64,000 nucleotides of DNA. Origin: Eucommia ulmoides. Its lineage: Eukaryota > Streptophyta > Magnoliopsida > Garryales > Eucommiaceae. Shown one piece after another: positions 44,270 through 56,307 of this stretch. The notes below the pieces were generated by a model that was not told the DNA's origin, did no database searches, and saw nothing but the letters and a program-made list of their open reading frames with translations. How positions within the stretch are numbered: the first letter of the stretch is position 1; each line of letters starts with the position of its first letter. The stretch spans positions 17,047,743 through 17,111,742 of the forward strand of contig CM028333.1 of NCBI GenBank assembly GCA_016647705.1, written 5' to 3'. The translations under genes were made by a program, and so were the position numbers.

Positions 44270-45430
44270 TAGCATTCTAACTGTCGCAATACAAGACATT
44301 ATTTTCTTGTTTCTTGTCCAATTTCTCCAAGAAACTCTGAAGCCAAATAATTTCCTTACTAGCTTCTGTAACAGCAACATATTCTGTTTTAGTTGTGGAG
44401 AGAGCAACTATCTTCTGTAGTTGAGAAACCCAACTCACTGTTATACCTCCTAGAGTATAGACATACCTTGTAGTGCTCCTTCTGACATTGACATTTTTGG
44501 CTAAATCAGCATCCACATAGCTTGTTAGTGTCGTATCTCCACCTTTGAAACAAAGTGACTTGTCTGTGGTACCCCGCAGATATCTGAGAATCCATTTGAC
44601 TGCTTCCTAATGTACCGTGCCTGGATTATTCATGTACCTGCTAACAACTCCCACTGCTTGAGCAATATCTGGTCTGGTACAAACTATGGCATACATCAGA
44701 CTTCCAATTGCTGAGGCGTATGGAACCTTCGCCATATGTGCACGTTCTTCCTCCATCTGAGGTGACTGCTCTTTGGAGAGTCTGAAATGAATACCCAAAG
44801 GTGTACCCACTGGTTTAGCAGCTTGCATGTTGAACTTGGAGAGTACTTTGGTAATGTACTCAGCCTATAATAATATCAAAGTCCCTGACTTCGTGTCTCT
44901 CTTGATTCTCATTCCAAGAATTTGCTTTACAGTGCTTAGATCTTTCATTGCGAAATGCTTCGACAATTCCCGCTTCAAATTAATGATCTCTTCCATGTCT
45001 GATCCTACAACGAGCATGTCATCTATGTACAACAATAGAATGATGAAGCTATTGTCAAAAATTTTGATATAGCAACAATGATCTGCTTGGCATCTTGTGA
45101 AACCGCTGCTGCCCATGAAGTTCTCAAACTTCTTGTACTACTGTCTGAGAGCTTGTTTTAAACCATACAAACTCTTTTTCAACTTGCATACCAGGTTTTT
45201 CTTGTCTGCCTTTATGAAGTCTTCTATTTGCTTCATATAAATCTCTTTCTCCAAATCACCATGAAAGAAAGCTGTCTTTACATCTAATTGCTCAAGATGT
45301 AAATTCTCTGCAACTACAATTTTCAATACCAGTTTAATAGTAGTCAGCTTTACGACTTGAGAGAAAATTTGATTGTAGTCAACATCTTCTTTTTGTTGAA
45401 ATCCTTTGACAACCAATCTCACTTTGTAGC
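44270..45430 (-). pseudogene. Copia 1 reverse transcriptase and RNase H, broken
   Basis: RT spans roughly 44840-45430 on the minus strand. RLVVKGFQQKEDVDYNQIFS and LDVKTAFFHGDLEKEIYM are followed by the catalytic YIDDMLVVGSDMEE, then ILGMRIKRD. RNase H-side sequence continues with KVPYASAIGSLMYAIVCTRP and VSWVSQLQKIVALSTTKTEY, KEIIWLQSFL. Several stops separate these segments (near 45117-45137, 44829-44860 and 44517-44606), so no full polyprotein can be made. It would copy element RNA into DNA if intact. Confidence 0.9.
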
Positions 45431-45515
45431 GCTTGGTTCCATCGTGCTCTTCTTTGATCTTGAAAACCCTCTTATTATGGAGAGCTTTTTTGCCTGGTGG
45501 TAGTTCAGCGAATTC

Positions 45516-46700
45516 TCATGTCCGATTTGACATGAGTGAGTCCATCTCATCTTTCATGGAAGACTTCCACTTCACTGAATCCTCTACTTGCATTGCTTCA
45601 TCATAATACTCTAGTTCTCCACTATCAGTCAACAGTAAGTAGTGTACAGAAGGTGAATACCGTTGGATTAGTTTAGGAATTCTGGAGGAGCGTCTCAATT
45701 CTGGTGTAACTGGTTCTTCTTGAATTGCTTCAGGACTAGTTTGGACATCGTTTCCAAAAATCTCCTCCAACTCAGCAAATTCAGCAAATTCCTTTGTTTC
45801 AGCTTCAGTACTAAAGTTGGTTGATTCTATGGTTGACTTGTCTTTGTACATCACATTCTCATTGAATATGATATCCCGACTTCTAATGATATTTCGATTT
45901 TCGTAGTTCCAAAATCGGTAACCAAACTCATCACCACCATATCCGACAAAAACACATTTCTTAGACTTTGGGTCTAATTTACTTCTTTCAGTAGAATCAA
46001 TATGCACATAAGAGATACAACCAAACACCTTCAAGTGTGAAAGGTTTACCTCTTTTTTGCTCCAAACTTCCTCTGGTATTCCACCATCCAAAGGAACTGA
46101 GGGTCCACGATTGATCAGGTAGGTTGCGGTGTTGATGGCTTCAACCCAAAATATCTTGGGTAAGCCGGCATATATCCTCATGCTTCTGACACGTTCATTC
46201 AGAGTTTTGTTCATGCGCTCTACTACACCATTCTACAGTAGTGTTATGGGAACAGTTTTCTCCATCTTCATCTCGTTATTTGCGCAAAATTCTCTGAATC
46301 CACTATCTCTGTATTCTCCTATATTATCAGACCTCAACTGCTTGACTTTCAAACCAATTTCATTTTCCACCATAGCTTTCCATTTTCTGAAGGTATCGAA
46401 GACTTCTGATTTCTTCTTCAGAAAATAGACCCATACTTTCCTTATAGAATTGTCGATGAAGGTGATGTAATACAGTGAGCCCACAAGGGATGGAACCAGA
46501 GATAGTCCCCATACATTGGTATGAACCAACTCTAATTTTTCTGCCTTGGGTGTCTTACCATTCTTTGCAAAACTAACTTTCTTTTGTTCGCCAAAGATGC
46601 AATCCTCACATAGGCCGATATCTACATTCTTCAGATCCGATAACTTTCCTTTCGGTAGAAGTGTCTTCATCCCTTTCTCGCTCATATGGCCAAACCGTTG
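45516..46700 (-). pseudogene. Copia 1 integrase, broken
   Basis: It begins with the pre-integrase HHCC segment (CEDCIFGEQKKVSFAK at about 46560-46610). The catalytic core follows. The position of the first catalytic Asp reads Asn (LVHTNVWGLS), the second Asp is present (RSDNIGEYRDSGF), and the region is split by a stop at about 46215-46232. The C-terminal part (HLKVFGCISYVHIDSTERSK, KSKKCVFVGYGGDEFGYRFW) is open at 45516-46214, with a variable acidic linker before RT. Confidence 0.88.
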
Positions 46701-46868
46701 GTGCCATAGGTTTGATTTTCCATCAGCATTTGCTACTGAAATGATATTCTCTATGTTTGAAGTTACATAGAGAGTACCAGACTTATTACCACAAACAATG
46801 ACGAGTGCTCCTTTGGTAATCTTTTATTCACAACCTGAGAAGGTTGTACAGTAACCCTCTCCATCAAG

Positions 46869-47868
46869 TTATCCCACGATCTTCAAAATTTCATCATCAG
46901 CTAGATGAACCTTTCCGAAATCACCGTTGACATAGTTTTCCATGATTTCTCGGCATGGGGTGGAAGGGAAAGATGACCCTGAATCCAAAATCCATGATTC
47001 AATTGAGTTGTTGACGCTTAAAATCATAGCATCACCTGCTTCTTCAGTCACGTTGGCAGAATCATGTGCGTTGGTATCTTTCTTCGGTGCTCGGTAATCC
47101 CTCTTGAAGTGACCCTTCTTCCTGCAATTGTAGCAGCTAAAATCTTTTCTTCCCGATCTAGATTTACCCCGTCTAGATTTCACTCTGTTGCGATTTGAGT
47201 TTCTCTCTGAAGTTTTCCCTCTAGATTCTGTGTGCAAGGCTGATGAGTTTGATGTTTCACCCGATTCTTTCTGCCAAATTTCATCATTTAATACCAGATC
47301 TCGAACATCGTCAAATTTTAATTTATTGTTTCCCATTGAGTTGCTGACTGTTGTAATAGTAGCATTCCAACTATCTGGTAGAGATAACAAAATAATCAAA
47401 GCTTGAATTTCATTATCAAATTCAATTTTCACTGAACTCAATTGGGTTTTAGATTGTGTTGAGTTCATTCAGATGTTGAGCCACCGATACACCTTCCGCC
47501 ATTCGCAAATTGAATAGCCACCTCATCAAGTGAACTTTGTTTGAGGCCGATGGCTTCTCATACATACTGGAGCTTGTCCGTCGAGAAGAGCCCAATCTTC
47601 ATCCTTCATACTCTCTGGCTTCTTTCCTGAGAGAGGTTGATACAGCTTTTTCTGGTACAAACAATCTTCAATCTACATCTTCCAAAAGCCAAAGTCCGCA
47701 CCATTGAACTTTTCAATTTTTGCCTTCCCTTCGTCTGCGGCTATCGCTCCCACTCGAATCTAGCTTCTTTTGGATTGTTTCTGACTATTTCAACAAACCA
47801 CCATGTGTTAGAATACTATTGTCGACAAACTTGGCCGACAAATTTTCACAACCAAAGATTTGATACTA
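46869..47868 (-). pseudogene. Copia 1 gag and protease, broken
   Basis: Gag is open at 46869-47468 and continues upstream in other frames toward the primer-binding site. Visible parts are LLSLPDSWNATITTVSN, a basic stretch, and a zinc knuckle CYNCRKKGHFKRDY whose last Cys is Tyr. The aspartic protease motif WILDSGSS follows. An interruption at about 47469 separates the first part of gag. Confidence 0.85.
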
Positions 47869-47870
47869 GT

Positions 47871-48313
47871 TGTTGGGAAATAAAGAGTAATTTCCCTATA
47901 ACTAGATTAACAAGAATACAAAATAAGAGCGAAATAATAACACACACAAGATTGATAACAAAGTTCGGCCAATTATGCCTACGTCTTCAGAACTGCTGCA
48001 CATCTTTTATTAAAGGGCGAATGAGAGAATTACAAAGTGTTTACAAAACACAACTCACAACCCACAACTTATACATAAAAATTTTCCTCACAAATTTCCC
48101 TCATATTTGTCTCTCTCTCTCTTGGATTGTTTTTAATGGGATGATATGATCAACCAATGAATGAGGATATTTATAACCCACATGTGTAGACACTCATGTG
48201 CTTTCCAAACTCATTTTCAACATTGCTTTGCACCGAAAGTGCATTTTGCCATGTGCTTGACAATCTCATATTTTCTTTGCTTTTATTTTCGGTGCCTCCC
48301 TTTTTTACTAACA
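47871..48313 (-). repeat. 5' LTR of copia element 1
   Basis: 443 bp, plus-strand TGTTGGGAAA to ACTAACA, both terminal dinucleotides intact. It is followed by the TTTTA duplication. Confidence 0.93.
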
Positions 48314-48318
48314 TTTTA

Positions 48319-49154
48319 TATGGTCGAATAAAGGCTATAAATAACTGGTGCTGCTAGAAAATGGTCATGACTCTTACTTGTCAAATGTAGAATATGGGAA
48401 AATAGTTAATTACGACATGAATATAGGTATGAAAGGCATGAGCAGTGTACATAATTATACATATACAATGGGACGCCAAGGACTTGGTAGTTAGCCAAGA
48501 CTTGGGGGCGATCGACTCGGGCAAGGTCATGCAGATCTTTTCTCATGTGCATGTGTAATGTACATAAATATATATGTACAATTTGACATCTAAATTGAAC
48601 GAAATGAGCAATTAAAATGAAATGAAAAATACATTGTCAAAAATGAAATAACACAAAAATAAGAGATGAATTACAAATATGTGAAAGTTAAAGGGTTAAA
48701 AAGGCTATTAGCCATTTATTTTTCTCGACTATCGAAGATGTCCATTATGGGTTTTGCCAACCAAACAAGTAATCAGAATGATAATTGAAGATACCAGAAA
48801 GCAAACAGAGACGCCAACATGGACGTCTTCGTTTGGTTAGATTTCTTCATCTTGTAAAACTAAACAACCCCTCCTTCCCTCCTATACGATTTTATATTGA
48901 ATGAATAAGAGATAGTAACCCAACGGTTGCCAATCTCGTTTGTGTGGCACAAACTACAATTGATTCTCTCTCTAACTATACTATACGTAGTTATCTCTCA
49001 GTGGGTTGGTGCTCGTGGATTTAAAAGGGGGGTGTTGGGTCTCTCAAAAAAATCAAAGGCGGGATTTATGGGGCCTTATGGGATAGGAATACCAAAATCA
49101 GTCAAACCTTTTTTCTTCTAGTTTATTATATATAGATTTACATATTTATATATA
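48319..49154. other. Intergenic region between the two copia elements
   Basis: About 840 bp of AT-rich DNA. No gene, TE domain or tandem repeat was recognised. The 64-codon frame at 48927-49121 has no known domain. Confidence 0.55.
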
Positions 49155-49159
49155 TCGAA

Positions 49160-49675
49160 TGTTAGGAAATCATGTCTCATATTCTATAGTGGGCAACATA
49201 TTTTTAATTCAATTATATTAGCTATTTAATTTAATGGGTTGAAATTAAGTAGTTTAATTTTGGTAAGCCCATACACTGCTCGAATTAATATGGGCTAATT
49301 GAATAGATATCAATTTTGTCTTAATTATGGGATTATGGGCACCCTAATTAAGCAATATATAAAGACCTTTTCTGTTATGGTCCCTGATACACCAAATCAT
49401 AATAGAGTTTCCTTTCTCCCCATCCGGAAGAAAGACGACGATCCCATTGAAGAACTAAGGCGATTTGGTTGAGGAATATCACAAACCAACACAACCACCC
49501 CCGGTTCGTGTGCATCCGTTCGTGATCGATTATTGCAATATTTTCGCAATGGTAGGTGATCGTTCATAATAGATCCAGATACGCTTATTTATGTGTTTAT
49601 AGAACCTTTGGTGATTTGACATGTTGATTTAGGTTTAAAGAATCGATGGAGATTTATAAGTATTAATTCTTAATA
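49160..49675 (+). repeat. 5' LTR of copia element 2
   Basis: 516 bp, TGTTAGGAAATCATG to TTAATTCTTAATA (end decayed from CAACA, which survives in the 3' LTR). A TATATAAAGACC motif at about 49356-49367 is a likely core promoter and is also present in the 3' LTR at 58340-58351. Confidence 0.9.
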
Positions 49676-49677
49676 AG

Positions 49678-49690
49678 TGGTATCAGAGCC
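49678..49690 (+). promoter_or_regulatory. Primer-binding site of copia element 2
   Basis: TGGTATCAGAGCC, an exact match to the initiator-methionine tRNA type, three bases after the LTR. Confidence 0.92.
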
Positions 49691-50900
49691 TACTTCATGT
49701 TGAATCATAAGGGTTCTTAGAGTTTTCAAATTCATGGTAGAATTTTAGGGTTCGTGTTTTCTCCATTAAAGTTTTGATTCCTTGTAAAATTGTGGGAGAA
49801 AACATTAAGGTTATGTATTGTTTGATTTATTATTGTTAAAAACTACATATTTGCTATGGATTTAAGGAAAGAAAAACCTATTTTTTCAGATTTTTGGGTG
49901 TTTTTTCACTACAGAAAATAAAGAAACGACAAAAGTCGGTCGACCGATGGCGTCGTAAATTCGAAAGTCGGACACTAACTAAATCAATCAACCAACACTC
50001 AAGAATTGGTTAACCGACCTGTGTAGAAGGAAGTCACTGATGTGGCTACTAATCAAATCGGTCAACCGACTGACTGGGGTCGGTCAACCGACCCATTAAG
50101 GAGAGGTCGCTAGATTTGGCTATTGTCCAAATCAGTCGACCGACCAATCAAGTTCGGTCGACCGACTGCTAAGGAACGGAAACCAATTTGGCCATCGTCC
50201 AAATCTGTCAACTAAATTTCAGGACCGGTCTACCGACTGGGATGTCTCAACGTTAAAAACTTTAACCTGTTGCATGGCATTCGATCAACTGACCATTGGA
50301 CGGTCGACTAATAAAGTCCTATATCTTGAAATAAATTAAAATGAAACAATATATTGCCAAAGTAATCTCTATTGTGTAGTTTATTTTATTTTGGGATATT
50401 AAGATATTGGTGTTTATTATTTATACGAACAATAGCTAGCCCAAAGGAAGTTTGTTGTCTGGCCAAATAATAAGTGTTGGTGTTTGTTGTTTATGCGAAC
50501 GATAACAGCCCAAAGAAAGGTTATTATTTGACTAAATAATAAACATTGATATTGATGTGCGTATAGTTATTATTTATGCAATCAATAATAAGCCCAAAGG
50601 AAGGCTATTGTTTAGCCAACTAATAAACATATCTGCGGCAATAAATGAGTGATGATTATCAAGTTTTCATGTGAACAGTAAGTCGGTCCAAAGAAAGGCT
50701 TATTGTCTAACAGGATTTATTACCAACATTCGATTACTGTACTGAGAGTACCACTTACAATTAATTTCTCTGTCTAAAGACTAGGAATTAATATTGTGTT
50801 AGGTATCTTGAGATAGGTCCCCAATATGGATTATTTGTTCATATCTTGTTTTATTTTTATAACATGCTTGTGACTATACTTGTTTATTTTGTTCTTCTAT
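49691..50900 (+). repeat. Leader of copia element 2: palindrome cluster and ~85-bp repeats
   Basis: There is no coding sequence in the 1.2 kb before gag. At 49930-50310 there are about ten pairs of GGTCGACCGA / GGTCAACCGA motifs with spacers such as TTTGGCYATYGTCCAAATC. At 50398-50720 there are about four degenerate units of 75-95 bp with TATTTATRCGAACRATA, AGCCCAAAGGAAGG and CAAATAATAA. Confidence 0.75.
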
Positions 50901-51665
50901 ACAGTTTTTGTTGCTATTGCTACGAATGTTTCTTCCCAAGTCAGCAACATCCCAATGCTGAGCAAGATGAATTTTAAAGTCTGGAAAAAAGCAATGGAGA
51001 TTATCCTCAGTTGTATGGATTTGGATCTTGCACTTCAATTGGATCAACCCATTGCTACTCCGCCAAACCTCAATAAAGTTAAAATTGAAAAGCGGGATCG
51101 GTCTAACCGAATGTGCTTGATGATCATGAAACGCTTCATTTGGAAAGTATTTCAAGGTTCTATTATTGAGATAAAGAGTGCTAAGAAGTTTTTGGAAGAA
51201 ATTGAGCAATATTTTTCCAAGAACAAAAAATTCGGAGATGAGTAACGTTTTGGCTAAACTCGTTGCGATGAAGTAAGGGAAAATGGAACATAAGGGAGTA
51301 CATCATGGAAATGTCTCATCTCGCGTCAAAACTCAAGTCGCATAAGTTGGAGTTCTCTGAGAACTTACTCGTTCACTTGATTTTGATCTCTCTTCCTACA
51401 CACTTTGGGCAATTCAAAGTGAGTTATAACACTTAGAAGGACAAATGGTCCCTCAATAAGCTTATATCGCATTGTGTGCAAGAAGAAAATAAACAGCAAC
51501 GGGATAAGACTGAGAGTGCTAACTTAGACTCAACCTCTCAGAACAAGAAAATGAAGAGAGCTGAGGTAGCTGCAGAATGATAACAAAAGAAACAGGATGA
51601 AGAGTTTGCCTGCTACTTCTGCAAGAAACCGGGGCACATGAAGTAGTATTCCAAGTACGTCGTAT
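50901..51665 (+). pseudogene. Copia 2 gag, broken
   Basis: It reads from VSNIPMLSKMNFKVWKKAME through LDLALQLDQPIATPPN to IEQYFSKNK, then stops at 51243. A second piece in another frame (YIMEMSHLASKLKSHKLEFS and LLVHLILISLPTHFGQFKVS) follows. The zinc knuckle near 51606-51650 reads CYFCKKPGHMK then a stop where the last residues should be. Several further stops follow. It would be the RNA-packaging protein of the element. Confidence 0.85.
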
Positions 51666-51682
51666 GAAGTGTAAAGAAGGGT

Positions 51683-53275
51683 ATGCTCCTAACTTTAGTT
51701 TGTTCTAAAGTTAATTTAGCTTCTGTACCTAAGGATACTTGGTGGGTAGATTCTAGTACTACTACTCACATAAGTATGTCTATGCAGCATTGCCTATGGA
51801 GCCGGCCACCAAGTGCTACTGAAAGATTAATCTTTGTGGGCGACAACAATAACTCGCAGTGGAGGTTATGTGGTCATATTATAATTGAAAAATGAGTTTT
51901 ATTTGGATTTGTTTGAGACATTTGTTGCACCGTCTTTCAGACGGAATTTAATTTTTATTTCTAGTTTGGACAAATCGGGATTTTCTTGTTCTTTTGAAAA
52001 CAATAAAGTTAGTCTCTATCAAAATTCAAATTTTATTGGTTCTGGTTCTTTAATTGATAGTCTGTATATGTTTAATGTTGTTAGTTCTTATAACAAAATA
52101 TTGCAAACAAGTTCACGTGGTATAAAGCGAAAATTAAGTGAGAATTTTATCACCTTATGGTACAAGTGTTTAGGTCATATCTCTAAGCAGATAATTCAAA
52201 GACTTGTGTAGGATGGAATTCTTGAAGCCCTAAATTTAACAAACTTTCAAGTCTGTGTTGAGTGCATCAAGGGGAAACGAACAAGCATTAGAAAATTAGG
52301 TGCCGAGAGAGCTACAGATATCTTAGAACTCATACATATTGATATCTATGGTCCATTCCCTACATCTTCATGGAATGGACAACAGTACTTCATTACGCTC
52401 ATAAATGATTACTCTAGGTTCAGTTACCTATATTTGATACATGAGAAGTCGTGATCCCTAGACGTTTTCAAGTCTTTTAAAGTTGAAGTTGAACTTCAAC
52501 TTGGAAAGAAAATTAAGTCTGTCAAATCGGACCGTGGTGGTGAGTACTACGAGAGGTATGACGGATTAGGAGAACAATGTTCAAGACCCTTCACAATTTT
52601 CCTCAATTAGTGTGAAATTGTTCCGCAATACATCATGCCAGGAAAACCCAGCATGAACAGTGTTTCAAAGTGATGAAATCAAACTCTTAAGGATATGATA
52701 AGGAGTATGATTAGTCATTCTTTCTTGCTAGAGTCGCTTTAGGGAGAAGCTTTAAAGACTGCAGTGTACATCCTTAATAGGGTATCGAGTAAAGCAGTTA
52801 CCAAACCCCCCTATGAGCTTTGGACAGACAAGAAGCCTAGAATTAAACACTTGCACATTTGGGGTTGTCTAGCAGAGGCACGACCTTATAGGCCACATGA
52901 AAGAAAAGTGGACTCAAGGACGGTTAGCTGTTATTTCGTTGGTTACGCTGAACGTTCTCGGGGCAACAAGTTTTACGATCCCACATCAAGATCCTTCTTT
53001 GAAATGAAAAATATAAGATTCCTTGAGGATGTTGAGTTTTGGGGGGGGAGGGGGGGAGGGGAAGGAAGAAAGCATAAAGAATGTTGTCTTTGAAGAAGAA
53101 TCTATTATTGACGGTGATCCGGTCTCTATACCTATTGTTGTTCAAGACACAGTTCTGGCACTAGATAACAATGTTCAGGCTCTTATTCCTGACATTGTTC
53201 CAAACCAAGACAACAATGAGATTGTTCCTCAAGCACCACCCATAGAACAAACTGAACAACCTTAAGAAGTGTCAT
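51683..53275 (+). pseudogene. Copia 2 protease and integrase, broken
   Basis: A protease-like segment DTWWVDSSTTTHIS, with the usual Gly of the Asp-Ser-Gly triad replaced by Ser, is followed by FVAPSFRRNLIFISSLDKSG and the pre-integrase TLWYKCLGHISKQIIQRLV. The integrase core has LIHIDIYGPFPTSSWNGQQY and VKSDRGGEYYERYDG. The third acidic residue is lost where the sequence reads KPSMNSVSK and stops at about 52671. The C-terminal part (YELWTDKKPRIKHLHIWGC, SCYFVGYAERSRGNKFYDP) is open. It runs into a 23-base G-rich run at 53039-53061 that disrupts the frame. Confidence 0.87.
53039..53061 (+). repeat. G-rich run in copia 2 pol
   Basis: Runs of eight, seven and four G separated by single A residues. 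It could form a G-quadruplex; as it lies in former coding sequence it is probably an expansion after the element died. Confidence 0.9.
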
Positions 53276-54897
53276 TAAAGAAATCCACTAGGGAGAGGAA
53301 AAGTGTGCTTCCAGATGATTATATCGTCTTTCTGCAAGAACATAAGGATGGAATTGGTTTAATAGAGGATGACCCAATCAACTTCTGTCAAGCTATGTGC
53401 AGTTCTAACTCTCAGAAGTGGATTAATGCCATGAAAGATAAGATAAAGTCTATAAAAGACAATAACGTTTGGGATCTTGTCGAGTTGCCTAAAAGTACGA
53501 AGCCCATTAGTTGTAAATAGTTATTTCAAACCAAGAGAGATTCGAAGAGTAATGTCGAGAAATATAAGGCTCGTCTAGTCACCGAAGGCTTTGCTCATAA
53601 GGAAAACATAGACTACAAAGATATTTTCTTTCCGGTATCTTCAAAAGACTCTTTTAGAACTATAATGGCACTGGTGGCTCATTTTCTTTTCGGTATCTTC
53701 AAAAGACTCTTTTAGAACTATAATGGCACCGGTGGCTCATTTTGACCTAGAGCATCAGATGGATGTCAAGACTGCATTTCTCATTGGAGACATTGACGAT
53801 ACGATTTTATGAGGTACAGCCAAAAAACTTTGTATCAGAAGATCCAAAGTTTATAGTCTACAAGTTGAAGAAATTTATCTATGGTCTCAAATAGGCTTCC
53901 CGTCAATGGTATTACAAGTTCCATCAAGTCATCATTTCGTACGATTTTGAGGCGAATTTCATTGATGATTGTGTATACCACAAGTTTAGTGGGAGTAAAT
54001 ATATCTTCCTGGTATTATATATCGATGACATTCTGCTCGCTAGCAGCGATATAGGATTGCTGCACGAAATCAAGAAAATTTTTTATGAAGAAATTCGAGA
54101 TGAAAGATCTTGGTGACGTCTCTTTTGTATTAGGTATTCAGATACTAAAATATCGTTCTTGAGGTATTCTTGGGTTGTCACAAAAGAGCTATATCGATAA
54201 GATTCTGAGTAGATTCAGCATGAAAGATAGTAAACCAAGAGACACGCTCGTGGCTAAAGGAGACAAGTTTAGTCTCAAACAGTGCCCCAATAATGCACTT
54301 GAAAGGAAAGAGATGCAGAAGATTCTCTATGTGTCAATAGTAAAGAGTCTAATGTACGCTCAAGTTTGTACTTGTCCCGACATAGTATTTATAGTGGGAG
54401 TTTGGGATAGATATTTGAGTGATCTAGGTATACAGCATTGGAAGGCAACCAAACGCATGATGCGTTATTTGAAGAGAACAAATGACTACATGCTCACTTA
54501 TTAGAGATCAGACAATTTAGAGGTCATCAGGTTCTTTGACTCTGATTTTGCAAGATGCCTGCATTGCAGTCACTCCACATCAGGCTACATCTTTGTGTTG
54601 ACTGGAGGAGCTATCTCATGGAAGTTTACTAAGTAGACTCTCATAGCTTCTTCAACCATGGTTGCGGAGTTTATTACTTATTATGAGGCGTCCAACCATG
54701 GGATATGGCTACGAAATTTCGTCACTAGGTTGCGTGTGGTAGATGGCATTGACAGGCCATTGAAGATTTACTATAACAATAACTCGGCGGTGCTTTACTC
54801 CAACAACAACAAAAGCTCGACAAAATCTAAGTTTATCGACATCAAGTTTCTAGTTGTGAAGGAGAGAGTTCAAGATAGTTATATTTCCATAGAACAT
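53276..54897 (+). pseudogene. Copia 2 reverse transcriptase and RNase H (first part), broken
   Basis: RT starts with the KWINAMKDKIKSIKDNNVWD segment and continues in several frames. DVKTAFLIGDI and the catalytic YIDDILLASSDIG are readable near 53763 and 54021. RNase H follows (SKSYIDKILSRFSMKDSKPR, STMVAEFITYYEASNHGIWL, DIKFLVVKERVQDSY). A 59-60 bp stretch is duplicated in tandem at 53627-53745. The frame ends at the solo LTR insertion at 54898 and the last part of RNase H resumes at 56308. Confidence 0.9.
53627..53745. repeat. ~59-bp tandem duplication in copia 2 RT
   Basis: Two adjacent copies of TTTCTTTYCGGTATCTTC through AATGGCACYGGTGGCTCAT, differing by two to three bases. It shifts the RT frame. 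Confidence 0.92.
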
Positions 54898-56302
54898 TGA
54901 TATGTGTAATTTGCCAATTTTGTTAGTTTTCGAGTATTTTTATAGCGATTTTATATGTTTTAATACGTTTTTATTCTTTTTGTATAAATCAGGTGTGTGG
55001 GGGTAAAAACGGATCATAAATGATCAAATCGGATCAAGAGCGATAGAAGAACGGTGGAAAAGAGCAAAGAGGCTAAAATTCAGAACCTGCAGCCCATTGC
55101 CGTGATGGTGAAACCACCGCTGAGGCGGTCATGATGCAGAGAAGGGCCTAAAGTTTCTAAAAATCTACCGCCGCAGCAGTGAGATCCACCGTTGCGATAG
55201 TGAAACAACAGAATGTCTCTGTTCCCACCACTGCATCCACCGCCGCGGCCATGAACACTGTCGACATGCCCACCGCCTCGTCGGTCACTCTGCACATATT
55301 TTAGATATTTGTTTTATATATTTTGGGCCCTATATCTTCTCATCTCCTCTCCATTTGGCCAAAAAAGAGACCCCTTAAGGTTAATATAGAATAGAGAGTG
55401 TTTTGGGGAGTGCTCAACCAAATCCGAAGGAGAAGAACATGTTGCAAAGAAGGAGAAGCGATCATTGAACAGTTTTAGCGCCAAATCTTCGGACAACGGC
55501 TAAGTCTTTCGTTCCTTTTCTTTCATTTATTAACTTCGGTAGTTTGTTGAGCATGTTTAGCTCAGTTTTCATTATATAAATGGTTATGGTCATGAGCTAA
55601 ACGGATTTTGTCTAGGAATTAATAATATTTATGAAAATGTTGTTTGTTTGAATTGTGTTTCTTTAATGGTTGTTATTCGTTATTCGTTTGTGTTTACCGT
55701 TCCTGTATTTCTATTATATGCTTATTTAGATATATTGAGAAATCAAGGTTTGACACTCGGGAGAGGTAACCTCGAATTCAAACTAAGGTAAACACAACGC
55801 GACGGTCTAATAACCTGGGAGGAAGTCAGAAAATGTGTAATCCATGACGTTGAGGCAAGACTCATGTGACCTAGTGTCGTTAAGACGTTGAGGGGGACTT
55901 CTTCGTTGATACGAAGTCGCATATTCGCTTATCTTACACTCGGGAGAGATGGTGAGTGAGTTTACGATACAGAAATTATTGGATAGGTTGAATACCGTTA
56001 TTGATAACTAAACGAGATCAATCACGTTTTTGTAAACGAAGTTAATACCTAGATAATCCATTCCCCTAAACATCTCAATATAGTTATATAGTTTAATTAG
56101 TATAATTAGTATTTTAATTTAGTATTTATTAATTATAAACTTAATTTATGTCGCCTAGATAAAATTAGGTTATGATAATTATGGTACTCGATAATAATCT
56201 CAACCAATCCATGTGGACACGATAACCCTAACTCTTATAAACTATACTAAAACTTGACCTGTACACTTGCGGTGAAAGTGACGACATAATATTCCGCCAC
56301 CA
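54898..56302 (+). mobile_element. Solo LTR, family A (TSD AACAT) in copia 2 RNase H
   Basis: A 1405-bp family A LTR in plus orientation, TGATATGTGTAATTTGCC to CCGCCACCA, with a perfect AACAT duplication (54893-54897 and 56303-56307). RNase H sequence continues immediately after the right copy of the duplication. It contains a GC-rich palindromic segment (55080-55295), a conserved block (55745-55960), and the terminal GTACACTTGCGGTGAAAGTG. Confidence 0.93.
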
Positions 56303-56307
56303 AACAT

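Larger units (their letters stand above)
43545..48313 (-). mobile_element. Ty1/copia retrotransposon, structurally complete, decayed (TSD TTTTA)
   Basis: A 4769-bp element on the minus strand with LTRs at 43545-43995 and 47871-48313 and the perfect duplication TTTTA (43540-43544 and 48314-48318). The polypurine tract (AAGTGGGAAATT, minus) abuts the left LTR. A degenerate primer-binding site (TAGTATCAAATC, minus) abuts the right LTR. The coding order gag-protease-integrase-RT-RNase H is that of copia; wording of the integrase and RT places it near the Tork/TNT1 group. By hand I count about 37 substitutions plus one 8-bp gap between the LTRs (about 92% identity), mostly transitions. All frames are interrupted. 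Confidence 0.93.

Noticed and set aside
50874-51209. 111-codon minus-strand frame
   Set aside because: Antisense of copia 2 gag.
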